DNA of 57,212 nt from Acidobacteriota bacterium (GCA_019247495.1 JAFAOU010000164.1:1-57212); one strand, 5' to 3'. Shown: positions 8,121 to 16,700, counted from the first letter of the stretch. The notes: a model not told the origin generated them from the letters alone. A program made the numbers and translations.

Positions 8121-9349
8121 ACAAATCTCTCCTCGCCATTGGTATCGCCATCGCCGCCGTGCTCGCGGGCGCGGGGTGGACGCGCAACAAACTCGCGGCC
8201 GATCGTCAAGGCGACTGGGTTCGCGTCACGCGTGGCGATCTCGTCACCGGCATCGACGTTACCGGCACGCTGGCCGCCGTCGATTCGGGCAGCTTCGGAC
8301 CGCCGCAGGTCAACGACGTTTGGGATTTCAAGATCTCGATGATTGCGCCCGAGGGGACTGACGTGAAAGCCGGCCGCCCGGTCCTCGGATTCGATACGAC
8401 GGAGTTGCAGAAGCGGCTCGATGAGAAGAGCGCCGAGAGCGAGCAGTCACGCAAGGAAATCGAGAAGGCGCGTGCCGATCTCGCTTTACGACGAGAAGAC
8501 GAGAAGCTCAAGCTCGCCGATGCCGAGGGACGGCTTCGCAAGGCCGAGTTGAAGCTGCAAGGGCCGGCGGAAATCACCAACAACAAAGAGCGCAAACAGA
8601 TCGAGCTCGATTTCGGATTGGCGAAGCAGGAGACCGAGTCGATCCGGCAACGCATCGCATCGTTCGAAAAAGCGGCCGCGGCGCAGATCGCGCTGCTGAC
8701 CAGCAAGCAGTCCACAGCCGCGGCAGTCGTCACCGACATGCAGAACGCGATCAAGGCCATGACCATCCTCGCGCCGCGCAACGGCACGATCGTCTACGTG
8801 ACCAACTGGCGCGGCGACAAGAAAAAGGTGGGCGACAACTGCTGGCGCATGGAGCGCGTACTGGAGATTCCGGACTTGGCGCGCATGATGGCCAAGGGCG
8901 AAGTCGATGAAGCCGATGCGGGCAAAATCGCGGTCGGACAGCGCGTGATCTTCAACCTCGACGCGCACCCTGACGAAGAGTTCGGCGGCACGATCAAGGA
9001 AGCGTCGCGCACGGTCGCGCAGCAGCAGGGGACGAAGGATCCGATCAAGGTGCTCAAGGTCAACATCGTCCTCGACCGGACCGATCCCGCCAAGATGCGT
9101 CCGGGCATGCGCTTCCACGGGACGGTGGAACTAGGCCGCGCGAAGAGCGCGCTGCTGATTCCGCGCAACGCGGTCTTTGTGACCGAGCGCGGTCCGGTCG
9201 CCTATCGCCGCGGCACGTTCTCCGTCACCGCGATTCCGCTGAAGCTCGGACGCGAGAATGAGAAATCGGTGGAAGTGCTCGGCGGACTCTCCGCAAGCGA
9301 TCGCGTGCTCGTCCCGAAGAGCGCCGACAAGGATCAGACGAAATCGTGA
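8114..9349 (+). CDS. HlyD-type periplasmic adaptor 2
   Basis: The 411-residue protein has an N-terminal membrane anchor (KSLLAIGIAIAAVLAGAGW) with no lipobox. A coiled-coil hairpin follows at about 95-205, then LAPRNGTIVYVTNWRGDKKK and a beta-barrel region ending in ALLIPRNAVF. This is the RND/ABC-type membrane fusion fold. I chose the ATG at 8114 because it restores an ancestral overlap with adaptor 1 once the insertion is removed; the ATG at 8105 adds three residues and falls within the insertion. Its TGA overlaps the GTG of adaptor 3 (GTGA), so translation is probably coupled. Confidence 0.85.
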   Translation: MRNKSLLAIGIAIAAVLAGAGWTRNKLAADRQGDWVRVTRGDLVTGIDVTGTLAAVDSGSFGPPQVNDVWDFKISMIAPEGTDVKAGRPVLGFDTTELQKRLDEKSAESEQSRKEIEKARADLALRREDEKLKLADAEGRLRKAELKLQGPAEITNNKERKQIELDFGLAKQETESIRQRIASFEKAAAAQIALLTSKQSTAAAVVTDMQNAIKAMTILAPRNGTIVYVTNWRGDKKKVGDNCWRMERVLEIPDLARMMAKGEVDEADAGKIAVGQRVIFNLDAHPDEEFGGTIKEASRTVAQQQGTKDPIKVLKVNIVLDRTDPAKMRPGMRFHGTVELGRAKSALLIPRNAVFVTERGPVAYRRGTFSVTAIPLKLGRENEKSVEVLGGLSASDRVLVPKSADKDQTKS

Positions 9350-10698
9350 GACGGCACGGCGACGGAGCGCTGGCGTCCTCGCCGGCTGGCCCGGCGGCGT
9401 CTCGCCGCCGAACCGGCAAACCCTCGACCTTCGCTGGTAACAAGACGCCGCTGCAAGCCTCCCATTCGGCGGCGGGGACGCCGCCGGGCCAGCCGGCGAG
9501 ACGCCAGCGTTCCGGGCTGTGGTCGTGCGCGATCGTGTTGCTGGCTGCCGGTTGTCATCAAGCCAGCGACGTCCCCACTTTTCGCGTCGAAGCGGTCCGG
9601 TTCGCGCGCCGCGTCACCGCTGACGGCAATCTGAAATCGACGAAAGCCACGACTCTCGCCGCGCCGCACGATGCCCCCGGCCAGCTCAAGATCGCCTGGA
9701 TCGTTCCCGACGGAGCGCTGCTGAAGAAAGATGACGTCGTGGTCCGTTTCGATCCGACCGATTACGAGACGCAGTTGCAGGCCGGACGCGAGGATCACGA
9801 CACGGCCGGCAACAAGTTGTTCAAGACCGACAGCGAGTCGTCGACGACGCGCACAAATCTTCGCCGCGATGCGCGTCAGGCCACCGACGAGTTGCTCGCC
9901 GCGCGGCAATTCAAGTTCGACGACGCGGAAGTCTTCTCCCGTTTTCAGCGCGTCGAGTCGCAGATCGACGAGACGCTCGCCGGCCGCAGGAAGGAACACG
10001 CCGAAGGCGTCCTCGGCGTGCGTGCGAAGCTTTCCGCCGCCGACCGCGATCTCGTCAACATCGAGCAGCGCAAGGCCGATCTCAAGATCCGCAACGCCGA
10101 GCAAGGCTTGCACGCCCTCGAGATGCGCGCGCCGTACGACGGCATCCTCGTGTTGCAACACGACTGGCGCGGCGACGTGGTCCGCGTCGGCGACACGCTC
10201 TGGCCGGGCAGTCCGATCGGCGAGATCCCCGATCTCAATTCGATGAAAGCCGAGGTCTTCGTGCTCGAGGCGGATGCAGCGGGACTCGCGGTCGGCGAGA
10301 AGGCCACGCTGACGATCGAAGGGAAGCCGGGCACGCTCATCACCGGAAAAATCTCGCAGGTCGACAAGCTTGCCCGTCCGCGATTTCCGCGCGTGCCGGT
10401 GCAGTACTTCGGCGCCACCATCACGCTCGATCGCACCAACCCCGCGCTGATGAAACCCGGCGCCCGCGTCCACGCGGTGCTCGACGTCGAGAACCGCGAG
10501 GGGGCGTTTTCGATCCCACGCCAGGCCATTTTCGAAAAGCAGGGGAAGAAGCTCGTCTACTGCAAGCACGGCGATAAATTCGATGCGGTCGTGATCGAGG
10601 TCGGCTCGTCGTCGGCGGGCCGAGTCGTGGTGACGAAAGGTCTCGCGAAAGGCGACGAGATCGCGCTGCGCGATCCCACCGAGGAAAAGGATGCGTAG
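9346..10698 (+). CDS. HlyD-type adaptor lipoprotein 3 with repeat-derived N-terminus
   Basis: The 450-residue frame begins at a GTG overlapping the stop of adaptor 2. Residues 7-56 are encoded by the 150-bp dispersed element. Only then comes a lipoprotein-type signal (RRQRSGLWSCAIVLLAAGC, Cys about residue 70). The mature part is a standard membrane-fusion fold: a charged helical hairpin at about 135-255, MRAPYDGILVLQHDWRGDVV, and barrel segments ending near FSIPRQAIFEK. Either translation runs through the element, giving a long n-region, or a rare start such as the CTG at 9517 near LWSCAIV is used. Adaptor function in export is confident; the mature start is not. Confidence 0.8.
   Translation: MRRHGDGALASSPAGPAASRRRTGKPSTFAGNKTPLQASHSAAGTPPGQPARRQRSGLWSCAIVLLAAGCHQASDVPTFRVEAVRFARRVTADGNLKSTKATTLAAPHDAPGQLKIAWIVPDGALLKKDDVVVRFDPTDYETQLQAGREDHDTAGNKLFKTDSESSTTRTNLRRDARQATDELLAARQFKFDDAEVFSRFQRVESQIDETLAGRRKEHAEGVLGVRAKLSAADRDLVNIEQRKADLKIRNAEQGLHALEMRAPYDGILVLQHDWRGDVVRVGDTLWPGSPIGEIPDLNSMKAEVFVLEADAAGLAVGEKATLTIEGKPGTLITGKISQVDKLARPRFPRVPVQYFGATITLDRTNPALMKPGARVHAVLDVENREGAFSIPRQAIFEKQGKKLVYCKHGDKFDAVVIEVGSSSAGRVVVTKGLAKGDEIALRDPTEEKDA
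9364..9513. repeat. 150-bp dispersed palindromic element, copy A
   Basis: The ends are inverted: GCGCTGGCGTCCTCGCCGG on the left and its near complement CCGGCGAGACGCCAGCG on the right. The core contains TTCGCTGGTAACAAGACG and CCTCCCATTCGGCGGC. The same 150-bp sequence recurs at 37738-37888 and 45058-45207, in the same orientation. This copy is open in the frame of adaptor 3 and encodes part of its N-terminus. Confidence 0.9.
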
Positions 10699-10715
10699 CC
10701 GCGTCGTAGTGCTGC

Positions 10716-10789
10716 CGGGTGTCGGTTGTCGGGTGTCGGGTGTCGGAGCCATGTCACTACGACCCCCGACACCCGACACCCGACGCCCC
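10716..10789. repeat. Hairpin with arms of tandem CGGGTGT units
   Basis: The left arm repeats CGGGTGT about three to four times and the right arm (10762-10789) repeats ACACCCG, so the arms pair around a short loop containing GCCATGTCACTACG. It lies between adaptor 3 and the permease. It may act as an RNA hairpin that lowers read-through. It has no T tract. Confidence 0.7.
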
Positions 10790-10821
10790 AAAGCCGCCAG
10801 CGCTACGGCCGGACGCCAATC

Positions 10822-12057
10822 ATGACCACGCCCGAAACGTTCACGATCGCGCTGCAGAATCTGGCCACGCACAAGCTGCGCACGGCGCTGACGATGCTCG
10901 GGATGATCTTCGGAGTCGGCGCGGTCATCGCCATGCTTTCGATCGGCGCCGGCGGCGAGAAGAGAGCGCTTGAAGCGATCGGACGCCTCGGCCTTCGCAA
11001 CGTCATCGTCCGTGCGAAGACCGTGAAACCGGAGGAGCGCGCTGAGTTGCGCAAGAAATCACTCGGCGTTTCGCTGCGCGACGGTGAAGCGATCAGCGAA
11101 GCCGTTCCGCGCGTGGAGATGGTCCTTCCGCGCGTCGAAGTGAAGCCATACAAGATCATCGCTCCCGGCGCAAAAGCCAAAGCAAAAGTTCTCGGCGTTT
11201 CCTGGCGCTATCCGCGCGTGGCCACGGTGTCACTCGCCGACGGCCGCATGTTCGACCAGCGCGACGAGCAGGAGTACGCGCAAGTCTGCGTCATCGGACA
11301 GGAAGTGCGGCGCAGCCTGTTCGGCTACGGCCCCGCCATCGGCAAGCATCTCAAGGTCAACGACGTCTGGCTCGAAGTGATTGGACTCTTCGCGGGCGAA
11401 GAGCCGGGCACCACGTCATCGAAGGATGTTCCGGTCGCGTCGAATGCGCAGGAGATCTGGATTCCGGTGTCGACGGCGATGCGCAAGTTCGACCGCGATC
11501 CGCTCGATGCGCCAGTCGACGAACTGCTCGTGCAGGTGCAGGACGGCGTCTCCACGCGCGACGCCGCAACGCTGATCCGCCCGCTGCTGGAACGCCTTCA
11601 CGGCGGCGCCGACGATTACGAAATCGTCGTCCCCGAGGCGCTGCTCGAACAGAGCCGGCAAACGCAGAGGATCTTTTCGATCGTGATGGGATCGATCGCC
11701 GGCATCTCACTCCTCGTCGGCGGCATTGGCATCATGAACATCATGCTGGCCTCGGTGCTCGAACGAACGCGCGAGATCGGCATCCGCCGCGCCATCGGCG
11801 CGCGCAAGCAGGACATCAAAGCGCAATTCGTAATCGAGTCCTTCACCATCAGCCTGATCGGCGGCGTGTCGGGAATCATCATCGGCGTGATCCTGGCCAA
11901 GCTCGTAGCCGCATACGCCGGATGGCCGACGGTGATCACGATCGGATCACTCCTGCTGTCGTGCGGCGTCTCGATCACGGTGGGGCTGGTGTCGGGGATC
12001 TATCCGGCTGCGAGGGCGTCGGAGCTGAATCCGATCGAGGCGCTTCGGTACGAGTAA
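10822..12057 (+). CDS. MacB-like ABC transporter permease
   Basis: The 411-residue protein matches FtsX/MacB permeases. It has one transmembrane segment near 20-45 (TMLGMIFGVGAVIAMLSIG), a large periplasmic domain at about 50-280, and three C-terminal membrane segments. The last begin at GISLLVGGIGIMNIMLASV, followed by the coupling motif RTREIGIRRAIGARKQDI. A typical end (YPAARASELNPIEALRYE) is present. Its expected partners are an ATPase and the adaptors just upstream; no ATPase gene is in the window. The ATG at 10822 is the sensible start because the upstream frame crosses the hairpin repeat. Confidence 0.9.
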   Translation: MTTPETFTIALQNLATHKLRTALTMLGMIFGVGAVIAMLSIGAGGEKRALEAIGRLGLRNVIVRAKTVKPEERAELRKKSLGVSLRDGEAISEAVPRVEMVLPRVEVKPYKIIAPGAKAKAKVLGVSWRYPRVATVSLADGRMFDQRDEQEYAQVCVIGQEVRRSLFGYGPAIGKHLKVNDVWLEVIGLFAGEEPGTTSSKDVPVASNAQEIWIPVSTAMRKFDRDPLDAPVDELLVQVQDGVSTRDAATLIRPLLERLHGGADDYEIVVPEALLEQSRQTQRIFSIVMGSIAGISLLVGGIGIMNIMLASVLERTREIGIRRAIGARKQDIKAQFVIESFTISLIGGVSGIIIGVILAKLVAAYAGWPTVITIGSLLLSCGVSITVGLVSGIYPAARASELNPIEALRYE

Positions 12058-12060
12058 GCG

Positions 12061-12639
12061 TCACGCCCTCAAACCGGACAACAGCGTATCGATCAGAAGG
12101 TAAACGTCGAACCGGCTCACAATGAGCAGGACACGTTTCTCGCCTAGTGCAATGTCGGCATCAGAGGCGATCGACCGCCACAATGTCTCGATCGCGTCCT
12201 GCGTCACAGTGTCACGGATGTCCGCGTCACTGATCAGCCCTTTTTGAATACTTGCCAGGAGAATTTGACCGATCAGATCTTCCGCGCGGTGAAGCGTGTC
12301 CGTAACTTCCAGCAGATCGGCGCGCAACTGCGACTCGAGTGCCTGCATGATCCTGAACGCGGTCGAGCTCTGCATCTCATGACGCCGAACTGCAGACTTC
12401 TCCAATGTTGTGGGGTTAATGCCTCGAAGAGCGGTGGTGAATTCTGCCCTCAGAGACGCGCAGAAACTTTCCCGTTCGGACCGGCCGTGCTCCTTGAATG
12501 TGGCGCCGGCAAGATCCAGGAGGGCGAGCAGCGAGTCATGCAGTTCCGGCTTTCGTTCGTCATAAAGCTGAAATGTACCGGTGAGCGTTCGCAGGAGCTC
12601 CGCGAATTGCTGCTCGTCTTTATGAAGAAGCCGCTGCAC
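12061..12639 (-). CDS. Hypothetical protein, last gene of the DUF2589 module
   Basis: This 192-residue protein belongs to no family I recognise. It is alpha-helical and charged, with no signal peptide or membrane segment, so it should be cytoplasmic. The start is GTG at 12639. Only 5 bp separate it from the stop of the 251-residue gene, so the two are almost surely one transcript. Its stop is 3 bp from the stop of the convergent permease, leaving no room for a terminator. A link to DUF2589 function is inferred only from gene order. Confidence 0.75.
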   Translation of the reverse strand: MQRLLHKDEQQFAELLRTLTGTFQLYDERKPELHDSLLALLDLAGATFKEHGRSERESFCASLRAEFTTALRGINPTTLEKSAVRRHEMQSSTAFRIMQALESQLRADLLEVTDTLHRAEDLIGQILLASIQKGLISDADIRDTVTQDAIETLWRSIASDADIALGEKRVLLIVSRFDVYLLIDTLLSGLRA

Positions 12640-12644
12640 GTTGA

Positions 12645-13400
12645 TTACTCGAATTCCACAACGGGCGACACTGCGCCGGTCTTGTCGTCTTTCAGGGATT
12701 TGACAATTACGCCTTCTTCGATCAATTCCGCTTTGATCGTAAACACGGATGTGTCAGTGCTTCCGTCCTTGACGACATTCGTCTGTGGATTGATTTGCAG
12801 CCTGTCGATCGTGTTCTTCGGCACGCTTAGGTTGGCTTTGATCATCTCGATGACAGGCGGCAGCGTGCGAGCAATGAGGTCGCTTACGGGCTTCGTTTTC
12901 GCCGATTCGATCGGTATGTCATTGATCGCGAGCATTTTTGTGCTGATCTCATTCCAGTTGCTGGCGATGAGCTCTTCGGGCCGAGAAAGATCGCGAAGCG
13001 CCACGAGCCGGTCAAAAAAGGCGTCGATCGACGGCTCGATACCGTCACTGCGAATAGGCCGCGGTCCGTCTGCGCCTTTTACAGGATCGGGATTGCCGCC
13101 GGGTTTAGCGGCTCGCACTAATGTTACGAAGTCGGTCAACTTATTGAGGATGGAGATCCGAAAAGCATCCCGCGGCATCTGGAACTTTATGAGCGATGAG
13201 ACCTCAACGGCTGACACCAGGACCGGCATGTCGAGTTCCAGCTTCGAAAGCTTGAATCGGGGAACGGAGAAATGCCGGAGCACGTCGTCCTTTGCGTAGA
13301 CCAGCGCGATTTCCTTCGAATACCGGTCGGCCATGTCTCTGGCTCTGGATATTTCGGAAAAGACAAACGCTAAATAGTCGGAGAGCGCAATTTCAGACAT
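12645..13400 (-). CDS. Hypothetical protein, middle gene of the DUF2589 module
   Basis: This 251-residue protein has a helical N-terminus (SDYLAFVFSEISRARDMADR) followed by HFSVPRFKLSKLELDMPVLV, a beta-rich stretch. The last 60 residues again look beta-rich and end VVEFE. I cannot assign a family. The phrase about sequences approaching PVLVSAVEV is reminiscent of the amphipathic strands of DUF2589 proteins, so it may be a structural relative; that is a guess. No signal peptide is seen. The ATG at 13400 is the only plausible start. It lies 96 bp from the DUF2589 gene upstream. Confidence 0.75.
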   Translation of the reverse strand: MSEIALSDYLAFVFSEISRARDMADRYSKEIALVYAKDDVLRHFSVPRFKLSKLELDMPVLVSAVEVSSLIKFQMPRDAFRISILNKLTDFVTLVRAAKPGGNPDPVKGADGPRPIRSDGIEPSIDAFFDRLVALRDLSRPEELIASNWNEISTKMLAINDIPIESAKTKPVSDLIARTLPPVIEMIKANLSVPKNTIDRLQINPQTNVVKDGSTDTSVFTIKAELIEEGVIVKSLKDDKTGAVSPVVEFE

Positions 13401-13496
13401 AGTCGGTCTCAGAGCTTCAACAGGGCTTCCGCGGAATGCGACGGGCGCAGTGTCCTCGGAAGCCCTTGCATAGCCAGATGGTGTCGTGGCGTTCCG

Positions 13497-14246
13497 TCAT
13501 GCCGCGAGCATGTTGAGGATTTTTTCCAGGCCGCCGGGGATCTCGTCCTGAACCGCCTTGACATTGACATTGAGTGCGTATTCTTTTTTTACTTCGACAC
13601 CGGTCGTCGCTTTGCGTTGGAAGGATGCGGAGACCTTGAAGTTCACCGGCCCCCAGCCGCCGCTGACGGATGCGTCCACGCCGAGGCTGGTGGACACGGT
13701 CGACGTTTCGACGGAATTCAGCTTGACGTTGAAGTCGATGATGACGTGCTCGATGCGCAGGCTGGGAATCGGAAGCATCGCCAGCAGCGGCACTTTGAGA
13801 GTGATGGCCTTGATAACCGGTTGTCCGTTCGCGTCGAGGGTGCCCTCGTTGCGCGTGTGGGAGAAGTCGACCATCACCAGCTCGCGCGGGCCGTTGGCGG
13901 GGTCGGTGAATCCCACGGCGTTGATGAAGTTGACGGTGGCGAGCGACGACGCGACCTGCGCGTCAACCGCTGCCTGGAGCGGGCCGCCAATCATCTTCTT
14001 GAAGTCGATGTTGTTGAGCTCTGAGACCAGGTTCGTCGAAATTGCGGCCGGCGCGAACAGGCCCGAACCAAGCGCTGAGGCGGCCGATGTGACGAGCCCC
14101 CTCGCCGCACGGCGGGCGACCGCGGCATCGGCTGCTGTGCTGCGGCGGGCGGAGGGCGTGTTCAGTGTGGCGCGCCGTTCGGACGTTCGCGCGCGGGCTT
14201 TTCGAGCAGTCTTCGTGGGTTTGGCGGCGGGTGCTGGCGTTTCCAT
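13497..14246 (-). CDS. DUF2589 domain-containing protein
   Basis: The 249-residue protein has a basic, Ala/Arg/Thr-rich N-terminal 50 residues. The DUF2589 core follows at about 65-240, recognisable by NIDFKKMIGGPLQAAVDAQ, ATVNFINAVGF, VPLLAMLPIPSLRIEHVIID and FNVKLNSVETS. The molecular function of the family is not known to me. I place the start at 14246 because AAAGGA lies 9 bases upstream; an ATG at 14264 adds six residues. It leads a three-gene module with two unrecognised genes. No signal peptide is evident. Confidence 0.85.
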   Translation of the reverse strand: METPAPAAKPTKTARKARARTSERRATLNTPSARRSTAADAAVARRAARGLVTSAASALGSGLFAPAAISTNLVSELNNIDFKKMIGGPLQAAVDAQVASSLATVNFINAVGFTDPANGPRELVMVDFSHTRNEGTLDANGQPVIKAITLKVPLLAMLPIPSLRIEHVIIDFNVKLNSVETSTVSTSLGVDASVSGGWGPVNFKVSASFQRKATTGVEVKKEYALNVNVKAVQDEIPGGLEKILNMLAA

Positions 14247-14442
14247 TTCGTTTTGTCCTTTCATGACGATTCAATGGGTAATGCGGGGCCGATGTGCTTG
14301 ATAGTGATGGAAGTGCAGAAAGCGTTTCATGCGGCGAGCTCGTAACTTCGCTTTCGTCGCGCCCGTCGTCGGAAACATCGCGCCCACGGTCGCGTAACTA
14401 ACTTCTCGAACCGGCAGGCGTCCAAGTCGCCGAGGAGGAGTT

Positions 14443-15291
14443 ATGAAGGTTCTACGCGTAGTTGCCGTCCTCGCTGTTGCCGCGATTTCGCTGGCGGTGC
14501 TTCCGAGCGTGCAGGCGCTCCCCTACTTTGGTATCGATTGGCCGGACGCTCCGCCGGCGCCGCCCACACCGCCCTCCCCTCCCGCCGCCCCCGCCCCGCC
14601 CGCTCCTCCGGCGCCGGCGATGGCCTCGATGTACGTCGTCGCGCCCGCGCCGCCCGCACCTCCTGCTCCTCCTGCGCCGCCCGAGGCGTGGACGTATGAA
14701 CGCGATGACGACGGCGACAAGTACGTCCTCTCCGCCGGCGACATGAACGTCGTCAATGGCGACGGCGACACGGACATGGACGACATGCGCCGCGCGTATG
14801 GACGTCGCTTCTTCTGGTTCCGTCACGACGGTCACGCGTACGTCGTTCGCGACGCGGCTTCGCTGCAAACCCTCGTCGATCTGTATCGTCCGCAAAGCGA
14901 CCTCGGACGCGAACAAGGCGCACTCGGACGGAAGCAGGGCGCCCTCGGACGCCGCCAGGGCGAACTCGGACGCCGTCAAGGTGAGCTCGGCCGCGAGCAA
15001 GCCCGCCTCGGCGTCGAAGAAGCGCGCCTTGCCATGCGCTTTCACGATGACGACGATCCCGCCATTCAATCGCGCCGCCGCGAGCTCGAACGGCGCCAGC
15101 GCGAACTCTCGCGCAAGCAGGACGACCTCGGGCAGCAGCAGTCGGTACTCGGCCGCGAGCAGTCCAGGCTCGGCGAAGAACAATCGCGCCTCGGCGATCG
15201 CCAGTCCGACCTGGCCCGCGAGATCGAACACAAGCTCCAGCCAATGCTCGATGACATGATCCGCAAAGGCATCGCCGAAAGAGTGCGTTGA
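14443..15291 (+). CDS. Secreted Pro-rich protein with seven-residue LG repeats
   Basis: The 282-residue protein has a signal peptide (about 1-26, ending SVQALP). A Pro/Ala-rich linker covers about 35-85 (PPAPPAPPAP type). A short globular part follows, including RRFFWFRHDGHAYVVRD near 125. Then a long charged helix at about 150-262 is built of seven-residue units of the form LGRRQGE, with variants LGREQAR and LGEEQSR. The period suggests a coiled coil with a Leu every seven residues. Similar tails occur in some BlaR1-like M56 proteins, but no peptidase is present here. AGGAGGAG at 14433-14440 gives a strong ribosome site. Function is unknown. Confidence 0.8.
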   Translation: MKVLRVVAVLAVAAISLAVLPSVQALPYFGIDWPDAPPAPPTPPSPPAAPAPPAPPAPAMASMYVVAPAPPAPPAPPAPPEAWTYERDDDGDKYVLSAGDMNVVNGDGDTDMDDMRRAYGRRFFWFRHDGHAYVVRDAASLQTLVDLYRPQSDLGREQGALGRKQGALGRRQGELGRRQGELGREQARLGVEEARLAMRFHDDDDPAIQSRRRELERRQRELSRKQDDLGQQQSVLGREQSRLGEEQSRLGDRQSDLAREIEHKLQPMLDDMIRKGIAERVR

Positions 15292-15299
15292 TATAGTCG

Positions 15300-15356
15300 G
15301 TGGATTAGTGATCAGTGGATTCGTAATCCACTAATCTACTAATCCACTAATCCACT
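15300..15356. repeat. Hairpin with arms of tandem GTGGATTA units
   Basis: The left arm has GTGGATTA, GTGATCA and GTGGATT; the right arm is AATCCAC, TAATCTAC, TAATCCAC and TAATCCAC. They pair around a 3-base loop (CGT). The unit is 8 bp. It sits between the heptad-repeat gene and the M16 pair, just before a GAGGTG ribosome site. A sister element is at 55776-55881. Confidence 0.85.
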
Positions 15357-15377
15357 GTCTCTCCGAGGTGCTCACGA

Positions 15378-16700
15378 ATGCTCGTTCGCCGCGTCACGAT
15401 TGCCGTTCTCTTCATCGCCGCGTCTGCGGCGGCCGCTGGGTTCCCTCCGATCAACTATCGACATCGCACGCTGCCGAACGGGCTCGAGGTCTACTTGATC
15501 GAGGACCACGCCACGCCGACCGTCGCGATCAATGTCTGGTATCGCGTCGGGTCGAAGAACGATCCCGAGGGGCGCAGCGGGTTCGCGCATCTCTTCGAAC
15601 ACATCATGTTCAAAGCTACCGCGCACATGAAGTCGGAGATGATGGACCGGCTCACCGAGGACGTTGGCGGGATGAACAACGCCTACACGCATCCCGATCG
15701 GACCGTCTACTACGAAGTCATCCCGTCGAATTATCTGCAGACGCTGCTGTGGGCCGAGGGTGACCGGATGGGCGCGCTCACGGTCGACGACGCCAACTTC
15801 AAGTCTGAGCGCGACGTCGTCAAAGAGGAGTACCGCTTCCGCGTTCTCGCGCCGTCGTACGGACGCTTCAACAACGCGCTGTCGAAGGACTCGTACGCGG
15901 TGCATCCGTACAAACGGCCGGGCATCGGATCCATCGAGAATCTGGATGCATCGACACTCGCCGACGTGCAGGCCTTTCATTCGACGTACTACCGTCCCGA
16001 CAACGCGGTGCTGATCGTCGCGGGCGATCTCGATCCGAAGCAGTTCGATGCGTGGGTCGACCGTTACCTCGGCGCGGTGCCGAAGCCATCGACGGCGATT
16101 CCTCGCGTCACGGTCAAGGAGCCTGCGCGCACCGAGGAGAAGCATTTCGACGAACACGGTGCGAACGTGCCGCTGCCTGCAGTCGGCCTGACGTGGCTGA
16201 TTCCGCAGGCGCAGAGCGACGACACCGAGGCGCTGCAGGTCGCTTCGACGATTCTGTCGGACGGCGATTCGTCGCGGCTTTACCAGTCGCTCGTCTACAA
16301 GAAGCAGCTTGCCCAAAGTGCGAATGCGAACGCCGACACGCGCGAAGACACCGGCCTCTTCACCGTCACCGCGGTGATGGCCGGCGGCAAGAAACCAGAG
16401 GACGGCATCGCCGCGCTGCGCCAGGAGATCGACGCGCTCGGCGCGAAACCGGTCACCTCGGCGGAGCTGGACAAGGCGAAGAACCTGATCATCACCGGCG
16501 CGTTGCGCGAGCGCGAAACGAATGATGGCAAAGCCGGAGCGCTCGGCGAAGCGATCACGCAATTTCACGACGCCGCGTATGTGAATCGAGGGCTGGAGCG
16601 ATTGCAGGCGGTTAGTTCTGCCGACGTCCAGCGCGTCGTGAAGAAGTACTTGATCGATGCGAAAGCTGTCGTCATCACCTACACGCAGGAGGCGAAATGA
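15378..16700 (+). CDS. M16 family zinc metallopeptidase, catalytic subunit
   Basis: The 440-residue protein has a signal peptide (about 1-20, ending AASAAAAG). The inverted zinc motif HLFEH is near residue 74, and a downstream glutamate in VVKEEYRFRV completes the site. The second half has the non-catalytic M16 domain, including YRPDNAVLIVAGD near 207. These enzymes degrade small peptides in the periplasm. The start has GAGGTG upstream. Its stop overlaps the start of the partner gene by 4 bp (ATGA), so the two should form a heterodimer made in equal amounts. Confidence 0.92.
   Translation: MLVRRVTIAVLFIAASAAAAGFPPINYRHRTLPNGLEVYLIEDHATPTVAINVWYRVGSKNDPEGRSGFAHLFEHIMFKATAHMKSEMMDRLTEDVGGMNNAYTHPDRTVYYEVIPSNYLQTLLWAEGDRMGALTVDDANFKSERDVVKEEYRFRVLAPSYGRFNNALSKDSYAVHPYKRPGIGSIENLDASTLADVQAFHSTYYRPDNAVLIVAGDLDPKQFDAWVDRYLGAVPKPSTAIPRVTVKEPARTEEKHFDEHGANVPLPAVGLTWLIPQAQSDDTEALQVASTILSDGDSSRLYQSLVYKKQLAQSANANADTREDTGLFTVTAVMAGGKKPEDGIAALRQEIDALGAKPVTSAELDKAKNLIITGALRERETNDGKAGALGEAITQFHDAAYVNRGLERLQAVSSADVQRVVKKYLIDAKAVVITYTQEAK

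Noticed and set aside
9334..10872. 512-residue antisense frame over adaptor 3
   Set aside because: It is the shadow of a clear HlyD-type gene and its residues have the Arg/Asp-rich make-up of GC-rich antisense.
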